Below are positions 1 through 6,238 of a stretch of DNA of 7,757 nucleotides, one piece after another. The stretch lies in contig CALBHK010000220.1 of NCBI GenBank assembly GCA_937894565.1, positions 1 through 7,757 of the forward strand, given 5' to 3'. The stretch's first letter is position 1, and each line of letters starts with the position of its first letter. The stretch is from an uncultured Chlamydiae bacterium. GTDB taxonomy: Bacteria; Chlamydiota; Chlamydiia; Chlamydiales; CALBHK01. The position numbers and the translations under genes are program-made. Under the pieces are notes generated by a model. That model searched no databases, was not told the origin of the DNA, and was given only the letters and a program-made list of their open reading frames with translations.

Positions 1-31
1 ACTGGAGTTCAGACGTGTGCTCTTCCGATCT
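1..31. other. Illumina sequencing adapter remnant
   Basis: The minus strand of these 31 bases begins AGATCGGAAGAGCACACGTC and continues as the standard Illumina TruSeq read adapter. This is library sequence, not genome. It abuts copN in the reading direction of that gene, as expected when a read runs off the end of its insert. The adapter adds an in-frame, stop-free artificial tail to the copN reading frame, so no residue encoded here should be taken as CopN. Confidence 0.97.
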
Positions 32-1132
32 GGCAGCATCCACAATTGATTTAATGACATCGCTGCGGTGTTGCCCGGTCGTGTAGAGTTTATGATGGAT
101 CTTTTGACTCACAGCAAGAAGAGATTCTACAACTACAATTACCCCTTTGGTTTGTGAAACACCAGCATCTTCAGCCAAATGAACGACTTTTTCTTGTGTG
201 GGATAACGCTCTCTAAGCAAATTGAACTCCATTTTGGTCATATTGAGCAAATCCAATTTTTGAGGAAAGGGGATGTCGGCATCTTTAAATCCTAGCTTCA
301 TTGTTTTCCACCTGGCATCAAGCTCTTTTGGCACCGTTCCCAGCACTTGCAGAGCGTTAGATTGTTTCACTAAAACCATCAGTTTTTCTTTTTCTATAGA
401 AGAGGCATCGGCATGCAGGTCTTCTCCCAGAGAATGTCTTAAAAAGTTGATCTTTAGATTGTAGTCTTTGTAAGAAGGGGCGGCTCCTAAAATATCCCAA
501 AACTGATCGACAAGCCCTTTTTGAGAATCTAAAAATGAAACATATTGCTCGCGCATTTCTTTTGGTGGTTTACTTAGCTCTTTACCATATTTAAGAGCCG
601 ATTCTGTGATATTTCGTCCAGCTATAATGGTTTTGTCATGCTCTTTAAAATGCTTTTCCTGAAGAGAGGTTATTTTTTCATTTAAGGGGCCTGATGTGAC
701 TTCTAATAAATAATCAAAAGCCTGATCGGCAAGAAAATCATCAGGAAAGAGGGTTTTAATTTTATCTAAAATCTCTTCCTCACTATCTTTTTCATCAATT
801 TCTTCAGCCAAAGATGTCAGGTTGTCAGGATTTAGCTCAGCATTTTTTTTATTAAATTTTTTAGCAGTTTCTTTGTTTTTTAATTTTTGTGTATCTGCTT
901 TTTTATCTATTTTAATGACTTTTTGAATGCGTTCTTCTTTAGTGGTTTTTTTGCTGCCTCGGCTAGGTTCAGGGGGTGGGTCTATCGATTTATAAGAATC
1001 TAACGCTTCAGAGCGCATAGCAGATGTGTCTTGACTAATATCTAACTGAGTCTCACTGGCAACCTTTTTAAATTCGTCAATAATGCGGGCCATAGAATCG
1101 CCGCTGGTAAAAGGGCCGGTTATATCAGGCAT
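32..1132 (-). CDS. copN: CopN/SctW type III secretion gatekeeper, 3' end missing
   Basis: This is the SctW (YopN/CopN, HrpJ-domain) family. The protein plugs the type III secretion export gate and holds back effectors until host contact; in Chlamydia, CopN is itself secreted. 367 codons are visible without a stop before the adapter. Recognition rests on position after sctV and on CopN-like segments: EILDKIKTLFPDD (about 120-132), FDYLLEV (139-145) and IIAGRNI (169-175), which match the equivalent chlamydial stretches. The HrpJ-like domain covers roughly 105-260. The part from about 290 on corresponds to the TyeA-like C-terminal region and is cut; by comparison with chlamydial CopN of about 420 residues, some tens of residues are lost. 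Residues 61-96 are very lysine-rich (14 of 36) and probably disordered, where a secretion signal or chaperone-binding region would be expected. The start is set by GAGGAGG, 6 nt upstream. sctV ends 24 bp upstream, so the two are cotranscribed. Confidence 0.9.
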
Positions 1133-1138
1133 AGTTAA

Positions 1139-1145
1139 CCTCCTC
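1139..1145 (-). promoter_or_regulatory. Ribosome binding site of copN
   Basis: GAGGAGG on the minus strand lies 6 nt before the copN ATG and inside the 24-bp gap after the sctV stop. It is the strongest Shine-Dalgarno sequence of the three secretion genes. That suggests copN is translated well in its own right and does not depend on coupling to sctV. Confidence 0.8.
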
Positions 1146-1156
1146 ACCTATAAGCG

Positions 1157-3316
1157 CTACGAAATTTGTATGCGCCCTAAAGGTTGAATGCGTATTTCCG
1201 GTACAATTTCTTGATAGGAAACCACCGAAATATCGCTGAATTCCATTTCAATTAATTTTCTAACAAATCGTCTTACGTCAATGGCTGTCAGCACTACAGG
1301 GGGCTGTCCTCCCGGTGGGGGGGGCGCTACTGTGTTTCTGACATTTTGTAAAATCAGTTGTACAGAATCTGGGTCTAAAGCTAAGTACGAACCTGCAGAA
1401 GTTTGTTTAATTGCCCCGCGTACCATGTCTTCAATTTCTGGGTCTAGGATATAGACCGAAAGCACTGACTGGCCTTGCGAGTATTTGTAGCTAATATAAC
1501 GCTTAAGAGAAGAGCGTACATATTCTGTGAGCAAGACCGTATCTTTTTCTGATTGGGCCCACTCAGTAAGAGCCTCCATCACCGTCCGTAAGTCTTTAAC
1601 CGAAATTTGCTCTTGAATGAGGCGTTTAAAAATATCGGTGAGCTTTTGCAGGGGGATAAGACGGGTAACCTCTTTCACTAGATCAGGAAATGATTTTTCC
1701 ATGAATTCAACCATGGATTTGACCTCTTGAATCCCTACAAATTCATTGGCGTAATGTCTAAAGAAATAAGAGAGGTGTAAAATCATCACCTCCAATGGCT
1801 TCCAAAATTTAATGCCTGCTTTATCCAATAATTCCTGATATTTATCGGGTACCCACAGAGAAGGAAGGCCTAATTGATTTTTATAGGTTTCAAAGGGTAG
1901 ATTATAGCGGCGTAAGTTTTCTTCTGATTCATTTGTCAATAAATGCCCCTGTAAAACTTTGCCTCGCACAACGGGTACTTCATTGAGCTGGATGGAGTAT
2001 TCTTCTTTTTCTAAAATAGGGGAGTCTGTACGTACGTGCACGCCTGGAAAACGCACCCCTAAATCGGCATAAAGCGCCTGACGCATTTTAGGTACCATGA
2101 TATCGATAAAGCTGCGTCCCTTTTGGGCTTTATGAATCTCTTCGCTAAGCCATGAACCCGTTTCTAAAATAACAGGCAGGGTAAGTGCATAGCTGTCAAC
2201 ACCCCCTCCTGAAATGACTTTATGTCCTTCTACAGGAGTATCCACAGAAGGAGAAGACATTGAACCCGCCATGCCTGCTTCTTGCTGTTCCAATTTTTTT
2301 TGCTGTTCTACAGACCAGAGGGCATAACCAATTAACCCGATAGCTGCAGAAAGGAGCATAAAAGGAGGCTTAGGAAAGCCCGGAATAAGACCCATCATTA
2401 AACAGATTCCGGCAGAAATCATAAGCGCTTTAGGACGGCGCAACAATTGCATGGAGATATCAGCACCTAGATTCGATTCTCCTGTATCGCTGGCCACGCG
2501 CGTTGTGACAATACCAGCAGTAATCGAAATTAAAAGAGCGGGAATTTGAGAGACCAGGCCATCCCCGATGGATAAAATAGCATAAGTGCCAAGGGCATCT
2601 TTAAACTCCATTCCCCTAGACATCATCCCGATGGCCAAACCTCCGATGATGTTGACTAAAGTAATGACAAGGCCTGCAATCGCATCCCCTTTTACGAATT
2701 TCATGGCTCCGTCCATGGCTCCGTAAAGCTGGCTCTCTTTTTGAATCAATAAGCGTTTTAAACGGCCTTCATTGGAGTCGATAATCCCGGCGCGCATATC
2801 GGCATCAATACTCATTTGCTTACCTGGCATCGCATCCAATGTGAAACGGGCAGCAACTTCCGCTACCCTTTCAGCTCCTTTTACAATGACGATAAACTGA
2901 ACCAGGGTAATAATAAGGAAGATAACAGCTCCCACTACAAAGTTACCGCCTACCACGAAATTTCCGAACTGGAAAATAATTTCCCCGGCATCGCCTGTCA
3001 AAAGAATCTGCCGTGTAGAAGCAATGTTCAAACCTAATCTATAAAGAGTGGTAATAAGAAGCAGAGAGGGAAAAATAGAGAGTTGGACAGCATTAGAGAT
3101 GTAAACGGCAGTGATCAGAAGTAAGATGGATATTGTTAAGTTAACAGCAATGAGAGCATCAATGATGTGAGGATTGATCGGGATAACAATCATGACCAAG
3201 ATGGCAACAATTACTAAGACCAAGCCCATATCACTTGCTTTAGAAATGTTTTCCATCGATCTTCTGCCGCCTAAGCGTGCTGTGATTCCTGTGAGTATGG
3301 TACGTAAAAAATTCAT
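1157..3316 (-). CDS. sctV: SctV (CdsV/LcrD, FlhA family) type III export gate
   Basis: This is the major export-gate subunit of the injectisome. It forms a ring in the inner membrane whose cytoplasmic part receives chaperone-bound substrates and the gatekeeper. The 719 residues are close to the family's usual length (about 690-710). About eight hydrophobic segments lie between residues 31 and 335. The FHIPEP signature is intact at 157-177, with RFTLDAMPGKQMSIDAD, followed by GDGLVSQIPALLIS at 251-264. A linker rich in Q, S and G (about 336-365) leads to the soluble C-terminal domain. The ATG is preceded by AAGGAA about 5 nt upstream, and the short N terminus before the first membrane segment resembles that of chlamydial CdsV, so I keep this start. 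One oddity is PPPP at 665-668, encoded over a run of eight C. The gene lies between sctU (90-bp gap) and copN (24-bp gap) on the same strand. Assignment to secretion rather than flagella follows from copN beside it. Confidence 0.97.
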   Translation of the reverse strand: MNFLRTILTGITARLGGRRSMENISKASDMGLVLVIVAILVMIVIPINPHIIDALIAVNLTISILLLITAVYISNAVQLSIFPSLLLITTLYRLGLNIASTRQILLTGDAGEIIFQFGNFVVGGNFVVGAVIFLIITLVQFIVIVKGAERVAEVAARFTLDAMPGKQMSIDADMRAGIIDSNEGRLKRLLIQKESQLYGAMDGAMKFVKGDAIAGLVITLVNIIGGLAIGMMSRGMEFKDALGTYAILSIGDGLVSQIPALLISITAGIVTTRVASDTGESNLGADISMQLLRRPKALMISAGICLMMGLIPGFPKPPFMLLSAAIGLIGYALWSVEQQKKLEQQEAGMAGSMSSPSVDTPVEGHKVISGGGVDSYALTLPVILETGSWLSEEIHKAQKGRSFIDIMVPKMRQALYADLGVRFPGVHVRTDSPILEKEEYSIQLNEVPVVRGKVLQGHLLTNESEENLRRYNLPFETYKNQLGLPSLWVPDKYQELLDKAGIKFWKPLEVMILHLSYFFRHYANEFVGIQEVKSMVEFMEKSFPDLVKEVTRLIPLQKLTDIFKRLIQEQISVKDLRTVMEALTEWAQSEKDTVLLTEYVRSSLKRYISYKYSQGQSVLSVYILDPEIEDMVRGAIKQTSAGSYLALDPDSVQLILQNVRNTVAPPPPGGQPPVVLTAIDVRRFVRKLIEMEFSDISVVSYQEIVPEIRIQPLGRIQIS

Positions 3317-3406
3317 TCGCTTTCCTTATTAACCTGAATGTTTGGCATTTCCTTGATCCCCAGATAACTTAAGTTTAACTGAAAATCTTTTTTTTCGGAG
3401 CTTTTT

Positions 3407-4507
3407 TCATTTAAGTTCAAATTTTTCAGGTTGTTTATCTAAATCTTCCTCAATATAAACTTCTTCCCCTTGTAAAGAGGCAATATAGAGTAGAATCTTT
3501 GCCAGTGGGTCAAAAGTTTCTTCTGGTACATATTGATTGATTTCTCCGTTTTCCCATAACTCCCTTGCTAATTCAATATTGCGAATCACAGGAACATTAA
3601 ATTTTTCTGCCAGGCGGATAATCTGCTGGGCCATCTCCCCATCCCCCATAATGCGGATATACGGAGCAGAGTCAAGAGCTTTGTTATAGCCAATCGCAAT
3701 TGCTAAGTGTGTCGGGTTGGTGACAACAGCTTTGGCGCCTTGAACTTGTTGGGCAGGTCCCTCCTGATAGGCGATCTCTTGAGCGATTTGGCGTCTTCGG
3801 CCTTTGATGTGAGGGTCGCCCTCGCTATTTTTATACTCTTGTTTGACTTCAAATTTCTCCATCATCATCTCTTTCGCAAATGCTTTGCGCTGATAGATAA
3901 AGTCGGCAATGGCAATGACGAAAAAGAGCATCCCTACACGGATGAGTACAGAGTATAAAAAACTGTAAAAAACTAACATGGCACTAGCTGTAGGTAGGCT
4001 AACAATGCGAATGAGCTCTGGAATGCTGTTATACATCACACCATAAATGAGATAGGAGGCTATGCTGATTTTAAAAATCGATTTAAGAAGTTCTATAAGA
4101 GTTTTTAATTTAAACTTTTGCTTTAAGTTTTGAACCATATCAAATTTTTTGATGTCCGGTTTAAATACTTCTGTTGAAAACACGGGGCCAATGGTTAGAA
4201 AATTAATTAAGACACCAACAAAGGAGACCACCATTAGGACAGGCATGCTGGCAAGGAAGATAGTCATGAAACCTTCCATATAAAGAGAGGGGATGATGCG
4301 AGCAATATCGGGATTGCTTATTTGTGAAAAACAGAGAAGAATAGTGGCTGTTAGCTTTTGGTAGAGAAAGGAGGACATAGCCAGCACTGTTGCAACTGAT
4401 GCAATGAAGGTGAATGCAGAGGGGAGATCTTGTGCTTTAGCTACTTGCCCTTTTTTTCGGGCATCACGGAGTTTTTTGGATGACGCCTGCTCGGTTTTTT
4501 CGCCCAT
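3407..4507 (-). CDS. sctU: SctU (CdsU/YscU, FlhB family) substrate-specificity switch
   Basis: This inner-membrane component of the export apparatus changes substrate class after self-cleavage. The protein has 366 residues from the start chosen here, close to chlamydial CdsU. Its N terminus, MGEKTEQASSKKLRDARKKG, is the classic family opening. Four hydrophobic segments lie at about 31-55, 81-108, 145-165 and 178-208. The autocleavage motif NPTH is intact at 264-267, within VVTNPTHLAIAIGYN. The C-terminal tail is acidic (about 348-364). The reading frame stays open upstream to a TTG at 4675, but those 56 extra codons lie mostly within an inverted-repeat element and resemble nothing in the family. 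The ATG at 4507 has AAAGAGG 4 nt upstream, so I reject the longer form. It is the first gene of the operon sctU-sctV-copN, driven by the consensus promoter at 4706-4735. Confidence 0.96.
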   Translation of the reverse strand: MGEKTEQASSKKLRDARKKGQVAKAQDLPSAFTFIASVATVLAMSSFLYQKLTATILLCFSQISNPDIARIIPSLYMEGFMTIFLASMPVLMVVSFVGVLINFLTIGPVFSTEVFKPDIKKFDMVQNLKQKFKLKTLIELLKSIFKISIASYLIYGVMYNSIPELIRIVSLPTASAMLVFYSFLYSVLIRVGMLFFVIAIADFIYQRKAFAKEMMMEKFEVKQEYKNSEGDPHIKGRRRQIAQEIAYQEGPAQQVQGAKAVVTNPTHLAIAIGYNKALDSAPYIRIMGDGEMAQQIIRLAEKFNVPVIRNIELARELWENGEINQYVPEETFDPLAKILLYIASLQGEEVYIEEDLDKQPEKFELK

Positions 4508-4511
4508 ACAA

Positions 4512-4517
4512 CCTCTT
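4512..4517 (-). promoter_or_regulatory. Ribosome binding site that fixes the sctU start
   Basis: The minus strand reads AAGAGG then TTGT then ATG. This places a good Shine-Dalgarno sequence 4 nt before the codon where SctU homology begins. The same AAGAGGTT string precedes the BTB-LRR gene (6211-6218), which also sits just after a copy of the inverted-repeat element. Confidence 0.75.
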
Positions 4518-4525
4518 TTTAGATC

Positions 4526-4689
4526 TATACCGATCCTGCCTGAAAAATCGGTTTTTGACCGCGTCGGCTCTGCATCAAAATTTTTGCCTTCACTTGCGTC
4601 TTGCCAGAGGCAATGGTCGCTCGTTCCAGACAGAAAATTTTGAGCAGCCTCCTTGTCAAATTCCCAATTTTTCAAACACGATCGGTATA
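4526..4689 (-). repeat. Inverted-repeat element, copy B, in the sctU leader
   Basis: This 164-bp element is bounded by 26-bp inverted arms at 4526-4551 and 4664-4689 that match at 22 of 26 positions and end in TATACCGATC. Read on the minus strand, three of the four mismatches become G-U pairs, so an RNA from this strand could pair at 25 of 26 positions. Further in, TTTGAC pairs with GTCAAA, and a TCAAAATTTT segment pairs with AAAATTTTGA. It shares an identical 23-nt block (4647-4669, containing AATTTGACAAGGAGGC) with copy A at 6054-6076, as well as GATGCAGA and GTCAAAAACC. It begins about 16 nt past the promoter -10 box and ends 18 bp before the sctU ATG, so it should form most of the operon's 5' leader. 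TA dinucleotides at both ends would also fit a TA-targeting miniature transposable element. Confidence 0.85.
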
Positions 4690-4705
4690 AGAAGATCCTA
4701 CTTAT

Positions 4706-4735
4706 ATTATACCTCTCTTACGACCAGAGTGTCAA
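4706..4735 (-). promoter_or_regulatory. Consensus sigma-70-type promoter of the secretion operon
   Basis: On the minus strand, TTGACA (4730-4735) is followed by an 18-bp spacer and TATAAT (4706-4711), an exact match to both consensus hexamers. Transcription would begin near 4699 and run through the inverted-repeat element into sctU, giving a leader of roughly 190 nt. The promoter lies in the divergent gap before ychF. A perfect match suggests strong basal transcription by the housekeeping sigma factor, with any control acting through a repressor, supercoiling or the leader. The start site itself is inferred. Confidence 0.85.
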
Positions 4736-4793
4736 CTTTTTGCAGTTTCCTCTTATCTTCTCTCTTGCTATACTTGGCTCTTCTTATTTAAAC

Positions 4794-4799
4794 AGGTGA
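4794..4799 (+). promoter_or_regulatory. Ribosome binding site of ychF
   Basis: AGGTGA lies 7 nt before the ychF ATG. A possible -10 box, TATACT (4769-4774), is further upstream, but I find no convincing -35 at the right distance, so I do not annotate a ychF promoter. Confidence 0.65.
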
Positions 4800-4806
4800 A
4801 ACACTT

Positions 4807-5904
4807 ATGTCTACTCTCTCTTGCGCTATAGTAGGTTTGCCAAATGTAGGTAAATCCACTCTCTTTAATGCCTTAACTTCAAGCGCTAAAGCTGAAGCTT
4901 CTAACTATCCCTTCTGTACCATTGATCCAAATGTGGGCAATATTAAGGTGCCCGATCCTCGTTTAGCTATTCTTTCCAAACTTTCTAAAAGTCAGAAATT
5001 GGTCTATGCAGATACCCAATTTGTCGATGTGGCAGGTCTTGTGAAGGGAGCTTCAAAGGGAGAGGGGTTGGGAAATAAATTCTTAGCCAATATCAGAGAG
5101 ACGCAGGCTATTGTACAGGTTGTGCGTTGCTTTGAAGATTCTGATGTGGTGCATGTTGCCGGTAAAGTGAACCCTGTTCAGGATATAGAAGTCATTAATT
5201 TAGAACTTATTTTATCAGATATTCAGACGTTGGAAAATATCATTCCTAAACTAGAGAAGCAGTCAAAATTAAATAAAGAAAATAAACAAGCTTTGGATGT
5301 TTTAATTAAGATAAAAGAACATCTTTACAAAGAACAGGTGGCAAGGACTTTAGAGTTATCAGATGAAGAGAAAGAGTGGATTAAGCCCTACCCTTTGATC
5401 ACACAGAAAAAAATGCTCTATGTGGCCAATGTCGGAGAAGCAGATCTTCCTTCTATGGAAAATGCACATGTAGCAGCAGTGAGAGAATATGCCCATGCGC
5501 ATGGCGATGAAGTGATTGCCATTTGCGCTAAATTGGAAGAAGAGATTGCCCAGCTTCCAATAGATGAAAGAGAAGAGTACTTGCATAGCTTAGGTTTAAA
5601 AGAATCTGGCTTGGAAAGACTAGCTAAGGCCTCTTTTAAAATGCTTGGCTTAATTACTTATTTGACAACTGGGGAGATTGAAACACGTGCCTGGACGATT
5701 AAAAAGGGCTATAAAGCTCCGCAAGCTGCAGGAGAGATTCACACAGACTTAGAAAAGGGATTTGTAAGAGCACAGGTGATCGGCTATGAGGATTTTGTTA
5801 AGTGTGGCAGCCGAGTGGAAGCAAGAAAACTGGGATTAGAGCGTGCGGAAGGTAAAGATTACGTGGTGCAAGATGGGGATGTGATTAACTTTCTTCATCA
5901 TTAA
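4807..5904 (+). CDS. ychF: YchF/Ola1-family ribosome-associated P-loop ATPase/GTPase
   Basis: This is a cytoplasmic Obg-related P-loop NTPase that binds ribosomes and has been linked to translation and stress responses; family members prefer ATP over GTP. The 365 residues are the usual length. The Walker A motif GLPNVGKST is at 10-18, the switch I region NYPFCTIDPN at 33-42, and G3 DVAGLVKGAS at 74-83. The fourth motif reads NVGE (208-211) in place of the NKxD that confers guanine specificity, which is diagnostic of YchF. A coiled-coil insertion occupies about 135-185 and the TGS domain about 281-364. The start is supported by AGGTGA 7 nt upstream and by the family N terminus. The gene is divergent from the secretion operon and adjoins sctU as in Chlamydia, so I read it as a conserved housekeeping neighbour and not as part of secretion. 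Confidence 0.98.
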   Translation: MSTLSCAIVGLPNVGKSTLFNALTSSAKAEASNYPFCTIDPNVGNIKVPDPRLAILSKLSKSQKLVYADTQFVDVAGLVKGASKGEGLGNKFLANIRETQAIVQVVRCFEDSDVVHVAGKVNPVQDIEVINLELILSDIQTLENIIPKLEKQSKLNKENKQALDVLIKIKEHLYKEQVARTLELSDEEKEWIKPYPLITQKKMLYVANVGEADLPSMENAHVAAVREYAHAHGDEVIAICAKLEEEIAQLPIDEREEYLHSLGLKESGLERLAKASFKMLGLITYLTTGEIETRAWTIKKGYKAPQAAGEIHTDLEKGFVRAQVIGYEDFVKCGSRVEARKLGLERAEGKDYVVQDGDVINFLHH

Positions 5905-5934
5905 ATTTTTTCATCATAGTTCTCTCTGATAAGT

Positions 5935-6000
5935 CTGACTTTTTTGCAGTCAAATGGCGAAAAATCTTGACTTTTCTCCATTTCACTGCAAAAAAGTCAG
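5935..6000 (+). terminator. 23-bp hairpin after ychF, possible terminator
   Basis: The arms 5935-5957 and 5978-6000 are inverted repeats matching at 22 of 23 positions, beginning CTGACTTTTTTGCAGT, with a 20-nt loop. The hairpin starts 30 bp after the ychF stop, where a terminator would be expected. It lacks the usual T run after the stem: the next bases are GTTCGGAATG. Its A/T tracts are inside the stem, so termination is uncertain. It could instead stabilise the ychF mRNA 3' end or be a short genomic repeat. It is unrelated in sequence to the larger elements in this window. Confidence 0.4.
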
Positions 6001-6033
6001 GTTCGGAATGCTATTTTATGCTAGAAGTTAGGG

Positions 6034-6208
6034 TATACCCAAACAACTTGAAGAATTGGGAATTTGACAAGGAGGCGCCATGAATTTGAGCCAGGCTTTG
6101 CCGGCGTCGAAGCAGCTCAACTTGAATAAGTTGGGCGATGCAGACGGGCTTCAAATTCAGAGGCTGCTGACGTCGTCAAAAACCAATTCTTCAAGTTGTT
6201 TGGGTATA
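6034..6208 (+). repeat. Inverted-repeat element, copy A, before the BTB-LRR gene
   Basis: This 175-bp element has perfect 26-bp inverted arms at 6034-6059 and 6183-6208, beginning TATACCCAAACAACTTGAAG. Inside, TTTGAC (6063-6068) pairs with GTCAAA (6175-6180), and TGAATTTGA (6081-6089) pairs with TCAAATTCA (6151-6159). A smaller hairpin, CAACTT-GAAT-AAGTTG, sits at 6118-6133, so the whole can fold as a long rod with internal branches. It shares the 23-nt block 6054-6076 exactly with copy B. It ends 2 nt before the AAGAGG ribosome binding site of the downstream gene, and its orientation relative to that gene is the same as copy B relative to sctU. It contains AAGGAGG followed by an ATG (6080). 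Mobile miniature element and structured leader RNA both remain possible. Confidence 0.88.
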
Positions 6209-6238
6209 ATAAGAGGTTTAAATGCGCTGGCCTTTTGA
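6080..6238 (+). CDS. Possible 52-residue leader ORF inside element copy A
   Basis: An ATG lies 4 nt after a full AAGGAGG (6069-6075) and opens a 52-codon frame starting MNLSQALPASKQLNLNKLGD. It runs through the right arm of the element and stops at TGA 6236-6238, 14 nt past the start codon of the BTB-LRR gene, so translational coupling is conceivable. Against it: copy B keeps AAGGAGG but has no ATG at the equivalent place, and the frame lies within paired repeat sequence. I do not recognise the peptide. The signal may simply be the repeat. Confidence 0.2.
   Translation: MNLSQALPASKQLNLNKLGDADGLQIQRLLTSSKTNSSSCLGIIRGLNALAF
6211..6216 (+). promoter_or_regulatory. Ribosome binding site of the BTB-LRR gene
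   Basis: AAGAGG lies 5 nt before the ATG at 6222 and 2 nt after the end of the inverted-repeat element. TATAAT at 6205-6210 overlaps the element boundary, but as a -10 box it would start transcription past this site, so it is unlikely to serve this gene. Confidence 0.7.

Larger units (their letters stand above)
5905..6221. other. Intergenic region between ychF and the BTB-LRR gene
   Basis: This 317-bp gap holds two separate inverted-repeat structures: a compact hairpin (5935-6000) and element copy A (6034-6208). Between them, TATGCT (6017-6022) could be a -10 box for the downstream gene, placing transcription start just before the element, but no good -35 accompanies it. I see no tRNA or other known RNA gene here. 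Confidence 0.7.

Noticed and set aside
273..464. Small plus-strand reading frame opposite copN
   Set aside because: It lies wholly antisense to a recognised gene, has no convincing ribosome binding site and has no family likeness.
4735..4746. Similarity of ACTTTTTGCAGT before ychF to the arm of the hairpin at 5935-5957
   Set aside because: Only about ten bases match exactly and the T run differs in length. There is no inverted partner nearby, so chance in AT-rich sequence explains it.
4526..6208. The two elements as ends of a composite transposon carrying ychF
   Set aside because: ychF is a core gene in its conserved chlamydial position beside sctU, and no transposase or clear target duplication is present.
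6205..6210. TATAAT at the right edge of element copy A as a promoter -10 box
   Set aside because: The implied start site would fall at or after the ribosome binding site at 6211-6216, and no TTGACA-like -35 is found 16-18 bp upstream.
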